Shown here in pieces: positions 29,921 to 38,731 of a stretch of DNA of 64,000 nt. Both the position numbers and the translations under genes were made by a program. The stretch is from Salipiger sp. H15 (lineage in GTDB: Bacteria; Pseudomonadota; Alphaproteobacteria; Rhodobacterales; Rhodobacteraceae), in NCBI RefSeq assembly GCF_040409955.1, contig NZ_CP123385.1, positions 62,001 through 126,000 of the forward strand, in the 5' to 3' direction. The notes under the pieces are model-generated. The model was not told the DNA's origin. It made no database searches and was given only the letters and a program-made list of their open reading frames with translations. Positions within the stretch are counted from its first letter, which is position 1; each line of letters starts with the position of its first letter.

Positions 29921-31699
29921 TCAGGCCAGCCCGTCCTCCAGCACGCAGCTTTCCAGCACCCTGCCCTCGAAGGGATCGACCAGCCCGACGTCGCTGAGCC
30001 GCGGGCCCGGGTTGCAGACCAGCGAGGCGCCGAAGAGCGCCTTGAACACGAGGTAGGGCGGTTGCCAGCCGACCAGCCCGTCGAGCGTGGCGCGCAGCGC
30101 GGCAAAGCTCTCGGCGACCTCGGCCAGCGGCGCGTCGCTGATCAGCCCCGCGATCGGCAGCGGCAGGCAGTGCAGCGCCTTGCCGCAGGCGGCGACGGCG
30201 ACACCGCCCCCCGCCTTGCGCACCGCGTTGGCGGCGGCGGCCATGTCCTCGGGGCGGCGGCCAAAGACCGTGAGGTTGTGGCTGTCATGCGAGACCGTGG
30301 TGGCAAAGGCACCGCGCCAGTCGCCCCAGCTCTCGAGGAAGGCGACGCGCATCGGCGTGTCCGCGCCGTGGCGGTTGACGATGCCCATGCGGATCATGTC
30401 CTCCGGCAGCACCAGCCCGCCATCCTCGACCGCCACGCGCCGCTCGCCCCAGACCGGGAAGCGCGGCTTGCTGAGCGTCGCGATCCGCGCGAAGGGCCCC
30501 CGCGCCGGGACCTCGAAATCCTCGGGGCGCACCGCATCCAGCCGCATCGTCGCGCGCAGCGCGGCGGGGACATGGGCGGGCTTGGGCTCCTCGGTGAGCC
30601 TGCCGTCCCGCGCGACCAACGCGCCATCGGCGATCACCGCCGCGGCGCGCACCTCCGCGACGTCCGCGAGCAGCACGAGGTCGGCGCGGCGCCCCGGCGC
30701 GACGAGGCCGAGGTCGGGCCGCCCGATCCGGCTCGCGGCATTAAGCGTCGCGGCGCGGTAGGCCCAGAGCGGCGGCAGGCCGCAGGCGATCAGCATGCGG
30801 ATCACCCCGTCGAGCCCGCCCTTGCGGAGAAGGTCATCGGGGAAGATGTCGTCGGTGCAGAGCGTCACCGTCTGCGGCATCTCTCCAAGGCCCAGTAGCG
30901 CCTCGGCGAACCCGGGCAGCAGGTGCTCGTGCGAGCCGCGCAGCTCGATGGTGAACCCGGCCTCGAGCTTGGCGAGCAGGTCGTCCGCGCCAGTCAGTTC
31001 GTGGTCCGTCTCGACCCCGGCGGCGGCAAATCCCGCGAGGTCGCCATCCGTCAGCCCGCGCGCATGGCCGCAGACCCGCTTGCCCGCGTCGAGCCCCGCC
31101 TGCACGATCCCGGCGACGCGCGCGTCCCCCTCGAGCAGCGGGCGCATGGTCATCAGTTCGGCCGCGCCATGGGTGTCTTCGCGCGCCAGCCAGCGCGCCA
31201 CGGTCTCGGGGGTGAAGTCGCCGCCGCTGGTCTCGTAGCCGGGGGCCGAGGGCACGCAGGTCGGCACCAGCGGCAGCAGGCGCAGCGGCAGGCCCCGGGT
31301 CGCGTCGCAGGCATAGCCGAGCCCGTCCTCGCCCGAAACGTTGGCCAGCTCGTGCGGATCCCAGAGCGCGGTGGTCACCCCGCGCGGCACCACGGCGGTC
31401 GCGTATTCGGCGGCGGTGATCATCGAGCTTTCCACGTGCATGTGGCTGTCGATGAAGCCCGGCACGACGGTCATGCCGCGCGCGCTGATCCGCTGCGTGG
31501 CGGGGCGCGCGGGATCCGGCGCGTGGACGCTGGCGATGAGCGGGCCGGTGACGCCGATGTCGGCCTTGCGGCTGCGGCCGGTCACCATGTCGAGCACGGT
31601 GCCACCCTCGATCAGCAGATCGAACGGCGCCTCGCCGCGCGCGGCCTTCACCGCCCGCGCGCGCAGCGCGGGGTCGTTGAGATCACTCGGAAAGGCCAT
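29921..31699 (-). CDS. ade: Adenine deaminase
   Basis: The protein has 592 residues. It is an amidohydrolase with the metal-binding HxH in VVPGFIDSHMHVESSMITAA, GVTTALWDPHELANVSGEDG, and SHDSHNLTVFGRRPEDMAAA, a segment specific to bacterial adenine deaminase. The length matches the family. It converts adenine to hypoxanthine and ammonia. The start overlaps the nucleoside hydrolase gene by 17 bases, placing it last in a LacI-transporter-hydrolase operon. Together they form a route adenosine to adenine to hypoxanthine. Confidence 0.9.
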   Translation of the reverse strand: MAFPSDLNDPALRARAVKAARGEAPFDLLIEGGTVLDMVTGRSRKADIGVTGPLIASVHAPDPARPATQRISARGMTVVPGFIDSHMHVESSMITAAEYATAVVPRGVTTALWDPHELANVSGEDGLGYACDATRGLPLRLLPLVPTCVPSAPGYETSGGDFTPETVARWLAREDTHGAAELMTMRPLLEGDARVAGIVQAGLDAGKRVCGHARGLTDGDLAGFAAAGVETDHELTGADDLLAKLEAGFTIELRGSHEHLLPGFAEALLGLGEMPQTVTLCTDDIFPDDLLRKGGLDGVIRMLIACGLPPLWAYRAATLNAASRIGRPDLGLVAPGRRADLVLLADVAEVRAAAVIADGALVARDGRLTEEPKPAHVPAALRATMRLDAVRPEDFEVPARGPFARIATLSKPRFPVWGERRVAVEDGGLVLPEDMIRMGIVNRHGADTPMRVAFLESWGDWRGAFATTVSHDSHNLTVFGRRPEDMAAAANAVRKAGGGVAVAACGKALHCLPLPIAGLISDAPLAEVAESFAALRATLDGLVGWQPPYLVFKALFGASLVCNPGPRLSDVGLVDPFEGRVLESCVLEDGLA

Positions 31700-32585
31700 G
31701 CGGCGCCTCCTGTCGCAGCGCGTCGAGGCAGAGACGCGCGATGTCTTCCAGCGGGGTGAGCGGCAGGCGGGTGAGCCCCTGCGGATCCGCGGCGAAGCGC
31801 GTCGCCCCGTAGCTCTCGTCCCGCGCGGTGGAGACGGTCAAATTCTGGCGCTCGAAGGCGAATGCTTCGGGGCGCACCATGGCGAGCGCGGCGACCGGAT
31901 CGTAGATCGCCATGCCCGGGCGGCCGCGCTTCAGACCGATGTCGAGATAGCCGCCCAGCAGGTCGGCGGTGAGAGGATCGGTGTCCGGCATGTCCTCGGG
32001 GCCGAAGGTCGCCTGCCGGCAGATCATCAGGTCGATCACCTCGAGCGGCAGCCCCGCGTCGGCGACGATGGCCGCGGCCTCGGGATCGCAGAGCGCGTTG
32101 AACTCGGCCAGCGGCGAATGGTTGCCCGGCCCGTTGCTGCCGCCCATCCAGACCAGCCGGGTGATGCGCGCGGCGGCCTCGGGGAAGCGCTGCACCAGCA
32201 GCGCGATATTGGTCAGGGGTCCCAGCGCGAGCACCGGGCGCGGGCCGTCCTGCATCAGCCACTCGGCCAGCGCCTCGACCCCATCGGCGGGCGGCTGCGG
32301 GCCGTCCACGTCGGGAAGGAAGCGGCCACGGCTGTCCATGCCCTTCTCGCCGAGGATCGCCTGCGCGGTCTCGACCTCGCGCACCAGTGCCCGCTCGGCC
32401 CCGGCGTGCAGCGGGGCATCGAGCCCGTAGGCCTTCGCCGCGCCGAGCGCATTGGCGATGACCTGCGGCAGCGGCGCATTGCCGGCGACCAGCGAGATGC
32501 CCTCGACCACCGCGCCGTGGCGGCGCAGCAGCAGCAGCGCCCAGAGGTCGTCGAAGCCGTAGTCGGTGTCGACCCAGAGCCTCAT
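31683..32585 (-). CDS. Inosine-uridine preferring type nucleoside hydrolase
   Basis: The protein has 300 residues from ATG 32585, which overlaps the ABC ATPase stop (ATGA). The family signature DTDxGxDD appears as LWVDTDYGFDDLWALLLLRR; a Tyr replaces the usual Pro or Ile. LVWMGGSNGPGNHSPLAEFN and NALCDPEAAAIV supply the further Asn/Glu/Asp ligands of the Ca-bound active site. It cleaves ribonucleosides to base and ribose. Its place between an importer and adenine deaminase suggests purine nucleoside use. Confidence 0.88.
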   Translation of the reverse strand: MRLWVDTDYGFDDLWALLLLRRHGAVVEGISLVAGNAPLPQVIANALGAAKAYGLDAPLHAGAERALVREVETAQAILGEKGMDSRGRFLPDVDGPQPPADGVEALAEWLMQDGPRPVLALGPLTNIALLVQRFPEAAARITRLVWMGGSNGPGNHSPLAEFNALCDPEAAAIVADAGLPLEVIDLMICRQATFGPEDMPDTDPLTADLLGGYLDIGLKRGRPGMAIYDPVAALAMVRPEAFAFERQNLTVSTARDESYGATRFAADPQGLTRLPLTPLEDIARLCLDALRQEAPHGLSE

Positions 32586-33595
32586 GCCGCAAGGCCCCGC
32601 GCGGTCGAAAGCGGCAGGTCGAAGCGGATGGTCTGGCCCAGCGGCACCTCGGGCAGCGCGATGGCGGCGTCGGCCTTGATCGGGCCGAGCGCGGAGTCGA
32701 TGACATATTCGCGGTGTGCCCCGGCGAAGCTGCAGGCGGCGACGCGGCCCTCGTGCGGGCCGCTGCCCACGGTCACCGCGTCCGGGCGCCATGCAAGGAT
32801 CGGGCTTTCCGGGCGGGCCTCCAGCGGCAGGCGGCCCTTCGGCGTGACCACCTCGCTGCCCTCCACCTTGAAGATGTTCTCGAAGCCCATGAATTCGGCG
32901 GCAAAAGCCGTCTCGGGCCGGGCGTAGAGATCGGCGGGCGTGCCGAGCTGCTCGATCCTGCCATCCTTCATCAGCACGATGCGGTCGGCGAGCGCCAGCG
33001 CCTCGGCCTGGTCATGGGTGACGAAGACCATGGTGATCCCGGTCTCCTTCTGCACCCGCTGCAACTCGGTGCGCATCTCGAGCCGCAGCCGCGCGTCGAG
33101 GTTCGAGAGCGGCTCGTCGAGCAGCAGCACCTTGGGCCGCATCACCAGAGAGCGCGCCAGCGCCACGCGCTGTTGCTGGCCACCCGACATCTCGGCGGGC
33201 TTGCGCTTCTCGAAACCGGTCAGGCCGACGGTCGCCAGCCCTTCCTCGGTGCGCGACCTGATCTCGGCCTCGGGCAGTTTCTGCAGGCGCAGGCCGAAGG
33301 CGACGTTCTCGAAGGCGGTGAGATGCGGGAAGAGCGCGTAGCTCTGGAACACCAGCCCGATGCCGCGCTTGTTGGCGGGCACGCGGGTCACGTCGCGCCC
33401 GTCGATGGTGATGGTGCCGCCGGTGGGCGCAAGCAGCCCGGCGATCGAGCGCATGGTGGTGGTCTTGCCGCAGCCGGACGGGCCAAGGAGCGCGATCAGC
33501 TCGCCCTCGCGGATCGACAGGTTCAGGGTCGGGACGGCGACCGACTTGCCGTAGCTGAGGGTGAGGTCGGTGAGTTGGACGAAGGCGTCAGACAT
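32582..33595 (-). CDS. ABC transporter ATP-binding protein, spermidine/putrescine (PotA) class
   Basis: The protein has 337 residues. Walker A LLGPSGCGKTTTMRSIAGLL, Q-loop VFQSYALFPHLTAFENVAFG, signature MSGGQQQRVALARSLV, Walker B LLLDEPLSNLDARLR and the H-loop VFVTHDQAEALAL are intact. A C-terminal TOBE-like beta domain follows residue 240. PotA-class ATPases energise uptake of polyamines and also of other small cations or nucleosides. It overlaps the permease upstream and the nucleoside hydrolase downstream, so the substrate is more probably a nucleoside here. Confidence 0.9.
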   Translation of the reverse strand: MSDAFVQLTDLTLSYGKSVAVPTLNLSIREGELIALLGPSGCGKTTTMRSIAGLLAPTGGTITIDGRDVTRVPANKRGIGLVFQSYALFPHLTAFENVAFGLRLQKLPEAEIRSRTEEGLATVGLTGFEKRKPAEMSGGQQQRVALARSLVMRPKVLLLDEPLSNLDARLRLEMRTELQRVQKETGITMVFVTHDQAEALALADRIVLMKDGRIEQLGTPADLYARPETAFAAEFMGFENIFKVEGSEVVTPKGRLPLEARPESPILAWRPDAVTVGSGPHEGRVAACSFAGAHREYVIDSALGPIKADAAIALPEVPLGQTIRFDLPLSTARGLAA

Positions 33596-34364
33596 AGCGA
33601 GAGAATCCCAGCAGGCGTTCGGCGGTGAAGACGATGGCGAGCGACATGAAGGCGAGGAGCGCAGAAAGCGCGGCGACGGAGGGATCGAAGGTGATCTCCA
33701 TGTAGGCGAGCATGTCGATGGGCAGGGTGCGGACGCCGGGACCGGAGAGGAACAGCGAGACCGGCACCTGGTTGAAGGAGGTGACGAAGCCGAGGATGAA
33801 GGCGGCGAGCACCCCGCCCCGGATGTTCGGCAGCACCACCTTGGTGAAGGCCTGAAGCCGCGAGCAGCCGAGCAGCACGGCGGCCTCTTCCATGTCGGCG
33901 CGCAGGTTGGTCATCGACGAGGAGACGACGCGCACGGCATAGGGCAGCACCAGTGCGGTGTGGGCCATGAAGAGCGCCACGGTCACGGTGATCCCCGTCG
34001 GCACCACGATGTAGCGCAAGAGCGCAAGGCCGACGATGATGCCGGGGACGATGATCGGGGCTGCGACGATGGTGCGCAGCGTCTCGGCCCCCGGCAGGTC
34101 GTAGCGGTTGAGCGCATAGGCCGCGGGCACCCCGAGCAGCAGCGCCGCGAAGGTGCCGAAGACCGCCAGCGCCATGGAAAGCGCAAACGAGGCACGGAAG
34201 CTCTCGACGGTGAAGACCTTGAGGTACCACTTGAGGGTCAGCCCCTCGGGCGGGAAGGCGAGGTAGTCGGTGGCCGAGGCCCCGGCCAGAATGATGATCA
34301 GGAATGGCCCGATCAGGAAGGTGAGCGTCAGGCCCAGGATGGACCAGTTGGCGAGATGGCGCAT
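33588..34364 (-). CDS. ABC transporter permease (PotC-like)
   Basis: The protein has 258 residues with six predicted membrane segments (for example WSILGLTLTFLIGPFLIIIL and LRTIVAAPIIVPGIIVGLAL). The coupling EAA-type loop is MEEAAVLLGCSRLQAFTKVV. It pairs with the PotB-like permease four bases upstream and overlaps the ATPase by eight bases. It forms half of the inner-membrane channel. Confidence 0.9.
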   Translation of the reverse strand: MRHLANWSILGLTLTFLIGPFLIIILAGASATDYLAFPPEGLTLKWYLKVFTVESFRASFALSMALAVFGTFAALLLGVPAAYALNRYDLPGAETLRTIVAAPIIVPGIIVGLALLRYIVVPTGITVTVALFMAHTALVLPYAVRVVSSSMTNLRADMEEAAVLLGCSRLQAFTKVVLPNIRGGVLAAFILGFVTSFNQVPVSLFLSGPGVRTLPIDMLAYMEITFDPSVAALSALLAFMSLAIVFTAERLLGFSRYV

Positions 34365-34368
34365 GTGG

Positions 34369-35190
34369 TCAGCTCCGGGCGGTGGCGATGCGCTTCAGCA
34401 GCAGGTTCGCCGAGAAGGACATGACGATGAGGATCATGGCGATGACGCTGGCCGAGACGAAATCGTTGGACACGTTGACCCGCTGGTAGAGCAGCGTCTC
34501 GAGCATCAGCACCTTCGAGCCGCCGAGGATCGCCGGGGTGATGTAGGCGGTGAGCGCGCCGGTGAAGACCAGCGTGCCGCCGATGACGAGACCTTCCTTG
34601 GTGAGCGGCAGGATCACCTTGAAGAAGACCGCGAACCAGCTTGCCCCCAGCACCCGGGCGGCGGGGATCACGTCGCGCGGGATGTTCTCCATCGCCGAGA
34701 CGAGGGAGATGATCATCAGCGGCAGGAAGAGCTGCAGCAGGCCAAGGAAGACGGCGGTCTCGGTGAAGAGCAGCCGCAGAGGCGTGTCCGAGAGGCCGAG
34801 CCCGGTGATCGCCTCGTTGACGATGCCGGTACGGCCGAGGATGACGATCCAGGCGTAGGTCCGGGCGACGGGCGAGATCATCAGCGGCAGCACCACCATG
34901 CCGAACACCTTGCCGCGCGACTTCGGGCCGAGGTTCACGATGCAGAAGGCCGCGGCATAGCCGATCACCGCCGCCGTGCCCGCGACCAGCACGCCGAGCT
35001 TCAGCGTGCGCAGGAAGACCGTGCGGTTGAGCGGCGTGGAGAAGAAGTCGATGTAGCCCTGAAGCGACCAGCTGCCGCCCGCCCGGAACGCTTCGGAGAG
35101 CAGGATGCACACCGGCACGAGGAAGAGCAGCGTCGAGAAGATGGCGGCCGGAAGGGCCAGTGCCAGCCCTTCGCGCGTGTTGCGAAACAT
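34369..35190 (-). CDS. ABC transporter permease (PotB-like)
   Basis: The protein has 273 residues with membrane helices beginning ALALPAAIFSTLLFLVPVCI. The coupling loop IPAARVLGASWFAVFFKVIL is in the expected place about 90 residues from the end. It is preceded by a 116-base gap with a stable hairpin after the binding-protein gene, so expression is probably lower than that of the binding protein. Confidence 0.9.
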   Translation of the reverse strand: MFRNTREGLALALPAAIFSTLLFLVPVCILLSEAFRAGGSWSLQGYIDFFSTPLNRTVFLRTLKLGVLVAGTAAVIGYAAAFCIVNLGPKSRGKVFGMVVLPLMISPVARTYAWIVILGRTGIVNEAITGLGLSDTPLRLLFTETAVFLGLLQLFLPLMIISLVSAMENIPRDVIPAARVLGASWFAVFFKVILPLTKEGLVIGGTLVFTGALTAYITPAILGGSKVLMLETLLYQRVNVSNDFVSASVIAMILIVMSFSANLLLKRIATARS

Positions 35191-35278
35191 GGTGAGAGAT
35201 CCCGTCTGTCTGGAGCCGCGTCAGAGGCCGTGAGGGGAGCCATGGGCACCGAGGAGGATTCGGCGCCCATGGCAGGAG

Positions 35279-35304
35279 GCGCTGGGGCGAGACCGCCCCG
35301 GCGC
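35279..35304 (-). terminator. Hairpin after the binding-protein gene (partial terminator or mRNA stabiliser)
   Basis: An 11-base stem with one internal mismatch (35294-35304 pairing with 35279-35289, loop of four) follows the binding-protein stop by two bases on the minus strand. No T-run follows. Such hairpins commonly raise the amount of binding protein relative to the permeases. Confidence 0.55.
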
Positions 35305-35306
35305 GA

Positions 35307-36323
35307 TTACTGGATCACCTCGGTGTTCCACTGCTCGACCCAGCCCTCGCGCTTGTCGAGAACTTCGGCGGCCGGAAGGATGTTCAGGTTTTCAATGACA
35401 TCCGCGCCGTAGGTGAGGTTGTCGGCGGCCTCGGGGCTCAGCTCGACTTCCTTGTTGGCAGGGCTGTCCACCAACATCTCGCCGATCTTGGTCTGCACCT
35501 CGGTCGAGAGCCAGTAGTCCATGAACTGGTAGGCCAGATCCTCGTTGCCGTTGCCCTTGGTCATGACCATCACGTTCATGCCGCCGGCCTGGCCTTCCTG
35601 GGGCTCGGCCCAGGCGAAGGGCAGGCCCGCGTCCTTGAAGCTGGCCCAGGCAAAGCGGCCCACCGGCGCGGCGATGACTTCCTGCTGGTTCATCAGCTGC
35701 ACGAGCTCGGACGAGCGCGAGTAGAAGGTCACGATGTCCGACGCGTGCGCGCCGATCTCCGAGATGACCGGGCCGAAATCATCCTCGTGCCCCAGCGCCT
35801 TGCCGAGCATCATCAGGGTGAGCGGGCCCTGCGTCGTGGTCACGTTGGGCAGCGCCACCTGGCCGGCCAGTTCCTCGCCCAGCAGGTCGCTCCAGCTGGA
35901 GATGTCGACGAGGTCCGAGCGGTAGACGATCGAGGTCGCGTAATAGGTGTAGCCGACCGCCATGTTGTCGCCGACCGGGTCCTTGGCGCTGGCGTAGAGC
36001 TTGTCGAAGTTGCTCAGCCTGGCGCTGTCGAGCGGCTGGATCAGGTCCTTGCGGGCCAGCGCCAGCGCGTCCTGGGTCGAGATCACCGCCATGTCGATCA
36101 CCGGGTCGGCGGCATTGGCCTCGATCTTCGCCATGCGCTCGACGCTGTTGCCGGTCTCGACGACCAGCTTGCAGCCGCAGATCGCCTCGAAGGGATCGTA
36201 GAGCGCTTCCTTGTACTCGTCCTGCGCGAAGGAATAGACCGAGATGGTCAGGGTCTTGTCTTCCGCATGGGCGGCGGTGCCGAGCGCGCTGGCAAGCGCG
36301 AGGATCGAAAGTTGGGTCTTCAT
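35307..36323 (-). CDS. ABC transporter periplasmic substrate-binding protein (PotD class)
   Basis: The protein has 338 residues with a signal peptide (MKTQLSILALASALGTAAHA) and the two-lobe fold of the PotD/PotF class: TISVYSFAQDEYKEALYDPF at the start, TTTQGPLTLMMLGKALGHED in the middle and FMDYWLSTEVQTKIGEMLVD near the end. The typical Asp/Glu polyamine ligands cannot be placed with confidence. Its ATG overlaps the LacI-type regulator stop (ATGA), so regulator and importer share a transcript. Confidence 0.88.
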   Translation of the reverse strand: MKTQLSILALASALGTAAHAEDKTLTISVYSFAQDEYKEALYDPFEAICGCKLVVETGNSVERMAKIEANAADPVIDMAVISTQDALALARKDLIQPLDSARLSNFDKLYASAKDPVGDNMAVGYTYYATSIVYRSDLVDISSWSDLLGEELAGQVALPNVTTTQGPLTLMMLGKALGHEDDFGPVISEIGAHASDIVTFYSRSSELVQLMNQQEVIAAPVGRFAWASFKDAGLPFAWAEPQEGQAGGMNVMVMTKGNGNEDLAYQFMDYWLSTEVQTKIGEMLVDSPANKEVELSPEAADNLTYGADVIENLNILPAAEVLDKREGWVEQWNTEVIQ

Positions 36324-37315
36324 GGCAGTCTCTCCGTGTTGGTCGGGATCTTGGGTCTCGTGTCGGTGCGCGGCGCGGCGGTGGAGGCGCGCGGCACCAG
36401 CCGCATCGGCACCGCGTGGCCGGTTTCGGGACGCTCGGCCCCGGCGATGAGGCCGGTCAGCACCTCGAGCGCGTAGTCGGCGATGGCGCTCACGTCCTGC
36501 GCCGTGGTGGTCAGCGCCGGGTGCATGGCGGTGGCGAAGGGCAGGTCGTCGAAGCCGGTGAGGCTGACGTCACGTGGCACGCCGAGTCCGGCCCGCGCGA
36601 GGTGCGAGAGCGCGGCCAGCGCCAGCAGGTCCGAGGTGGCAAGGATCGCCGTGGCGCCCTGCCCGACCCGCTCCGGCAGCGCGGCAAGGCCCGCGTCACC
36701 CCATTCAGTCTCGACGCCCGCATCCGCGCCCAGCCCCTCGCGCATGCCGCGCATGCGGTCCTGCTGCACGTCCGACACGCGGTCGCCGCCCAGCAGCACG
36801 ACGTTGCGGTGGCCGAGCGCGCGGACATGCGCGCCGATGAGGGCGCCGCCGCCGACGTGGTCGGCCGAGACGGTGTTGCGCGGATCGCGGGCGGTGTTGA
36901 TCGTCACCATGGGCAGGCCCGGCGCCTCGGGCGAGGTGCCCTTCTGCGGCACGATCACCACCCCGTCGACGCCGCGCCCGACAAGCTGGTGCAGCGCCTC
37001 GTTCTGGCGTGCCTCGCTGCCGCGCGAGTCGGCGATGAGGATGCCCAGCCCGCGCGCCTCGGCGGCGATCGAGAGGTTCTGCGCGATGCGCGGGAACAGC
37101 GGGTTGGTGAGGTCGGGCATGACAAGGCCGAGGATGCCGCTCTGCCCGGTCTTCAGCGCGCGGGCGGCGTTGCTCGGCCGGTAGCCCAGTTCCTCGGCGC
37201 GGGTGCGGATGCGTTCGGCCAGCTCCTTCGAGACCCGCCCCTTGCCGGTGAGCGCGTTCGAGACCGTGGCGGCCGAAACCCCGATGTCCTGTGCGATCTG
37301 CTTGATGCTGGCCAT
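36320..37315 (-). CDS. LacI-family transcriptional regulator of the purine operon
   Basis: The protein has 331 residues. The N-terminal LacI HTH is ASIKQIAQDIGVSAATVSNA with the hinge helix YRPSNAARALKTGQSGILGL, then a periplasmic-binding-protein-like ligand domain (GLVMPDLTNPLFPRIAQNLS, TGFDDLPFATAMHPALTTTA). It heads the operon regulator, binding protein, permeases, ATPase, nucleoside hydrolase, adenine deaminase. Two operator-like dyads lie right upstream (37332-37387), so it is probably autoregulated. The ligand may be a purine or nucleoside. Confidence 0.9.
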   Translation of the reverse strand: MASIKQIAQDIGVSAATVSNALTGKGRVSKELAERIRTRAEELGYRPSNAARALKTGQSGILGLVMPDLTNPLFPRIAQNLSIAAEARGLGILIADSRGSEARQNEALHQLVGRGVDGVVIVPQKGTSPEAPGLPMVTINTARDPRNTVSADHVGGGALIGAHVRALGHRNVVLLGGDRVSDVQQDRMRGMREGLGADAGVETEWGDAGLAALPERVGQGATAILATSDLLALAALSHLARAGLGVPRDVSLTGFDDLPFATAMHPALTTTAQDVSAIADYALEVLTGLIAGAERPETGHAVPMRLVPRASTAAPRTDTRPKIPTNTERLP

Positions 37316-37331
37316 GCCGTTCCCTCTTTGA

Positions 37332-37387
37332 TGAAACGATTAATCAGCGCGATTTCCCGCGGTCAACTTTTAATTAATCGTTTAATC
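37332..37387. promoter_or_regulatory. Paired LacI-type operators before the purine operon
   Basis: ATGAAACGATTAAT (37332-37345) and the reverse complement of ATTAATCGTTTAAT (37374-37387) differ in one base. Both have a central CG as in LacI-family sites. Their centres are 42 bases apart, four helical turns, so a dimer of dimers could loop or bridge across the promoter. Confidence 0.75.
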
Positions 37388-37609
37388 ACCGTCAAAGCGC
37401 TTCGGCCGGGCAGTTGCACAAAAATCAAGCATCGGCGCACCGGCGGCGGCGCGAGCGCTGGACCCTTGCTGCACGGAGCGGTTGAGGGACGCAAAGCGCT
37501 CCTGACGCGGGCCCGCGTCAAACCGCCCTGCCCCGAGACGCGGATTGCGCTGGCGAAACTGGCCAAAAGCTTTCAAAATGAGACGGATAGGCGCGGAGTG
37601 CGGCGGCAC

Positions 37610-38731
37610 ATGACGACAGGGCAAATGCAGGTCGGGCACGGAGAATCATCGGCGGAGGGCGTGATCACGCTGTCCGGCCCGCTGACCGTGCACGAGGTCG
37701 CGGATCTGCACGCCGAGCTGTCCCGGGCGCAACGCGCCTCCACCGTCGACCTCTCGGGGGTCTCGCGCATCGACACCGCCGGGGCCTGGGCGCTGGCCGA
37801 ATTCGAGCAGCGCGTCGGCGCCTCGGGCGGCGCGCTGAGCTTCCGCGGCGCCAGCGACGGGGCGATGCTGCTCCTCGACACCGTGCGCCGCGCCATGCCC
37901 GTCCCGGAGACGCCTGCGCCTGCGCCGCGCGGCATCCGGGCTCTGCTCGAGGCCACCGGGCGGCGCGTCATGGGCGGCGCGCTCTTCCTGCGCGGCCTGC
38001 TGGAATATCTCGGCATGTTCATCGCGGGGCTCGCCCGCGTGCTGATCCACCCGCGCGAGTTCCGCTTCACCGCGCTCGTCGCGCATTGCGACGACGTCGG
38101 GCTGCGCGCCGTGCCGATCGTGTCGCTCATGGCTTTCCTGATCGGCGTGGTGCTGGCCTTCCAGGGCGCGACGCAGCTGCGACAGTTCGGGGCCGAGGTC
38201 TTCGTCGTCGATCTCATCGCCATTTCGGTGCTGCGCGAGCTCGGCATCCTGCTCACCGCGATCATCGTGGCGGGCCGCACCGCCTCGGCCTTCACCGCCG
38301 CCATCGGCTCGATGAAGATGCGGCAGGAGATCGACGCGATGCGCACCCTCGGGCTCGACCCGGTGACCGTGCTCTTCGTGCCGCGCATCCTCGCGCTGCT
38401 CTTGATGCTGCCGATCCTCGGGCTGATCGCCGACATCATGGGGCTTTTCGGCGGCGCGCTCATGTCGTGGATCGAGCTCGGCATCTCGCCCTCGATGTTC
38501 CGCACCCGGCTGATCGCCGACACCGACATCAGCAACGTCATCGTCGGTCTGGTGAAGGCGCCGGTCTTCGCGGTGATCATCGGCGTCGTCGGCTGCCATG
38601 CAGGGATGCAGGTGAAGGGCGACGCGGAATCGCTCGGGCGGATGACCTCGAGCGCCGTGGTCACCGCGATCTTTGCGGTGATCGTGGCCGACGCGCTCTT
38701 CTCGATCTTCTTCGCCGAGGTGGGGCTGTGA
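37610..38731 (+). CDS. mlaE: MlaE-family lipid ABC permease with N-terminal STAS domain
   Basis: The protein has 373 residues from ATG 37610. Residues 14-95 form a STAS domain (VHEVADLHAELSRAQRASTV, VDLSGVSRIDTAGAWALAEF), which is the MlaB function in many bacteria. Residues 130-373 are the MlaE permease, with RELGILLTAIIVAGRTASAF and GSMKMRQEIDAMRTLGLDPV as family signatures. It moves phospholipids across the inner membrane with MlaF and the MCE protein. The next gene overlaps by four bases (GTGA). Alphaproteobacteria often carry this fusion. Confidence 0.9.
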   Translation: MTTGQMQVGHGESSAEGVITLSGPLTVHEVADLHAELSRAQRASTVDLSGVSRIDTAGAWALAEFEQRVGASGGALSFRGASDGAMLLLDTVRRAMPVPETPAPAPRGIRALLEATGRRVMGGALFLRGLLEYLGMFIAGLARVLIHPREFRFTALVAHCDDVGLRAVPIVSLMAFLIGVVLAFQGATQLRQFGAEVFVVDLIAISVLRELGILLTAIIVAGRTASAFTAAIGSMKMRQEIDAMRTLGLDPVTVLFVPRILALLLMLPILGLIADIMGLFGGALMSWIELGISPSMFRTRLIADTDISNVIVGLVKAPVFAVIIGVVGCHAGMQVKGDAESLGRMTSSAVVTAIFAVIVADALFSIFFAEVGL

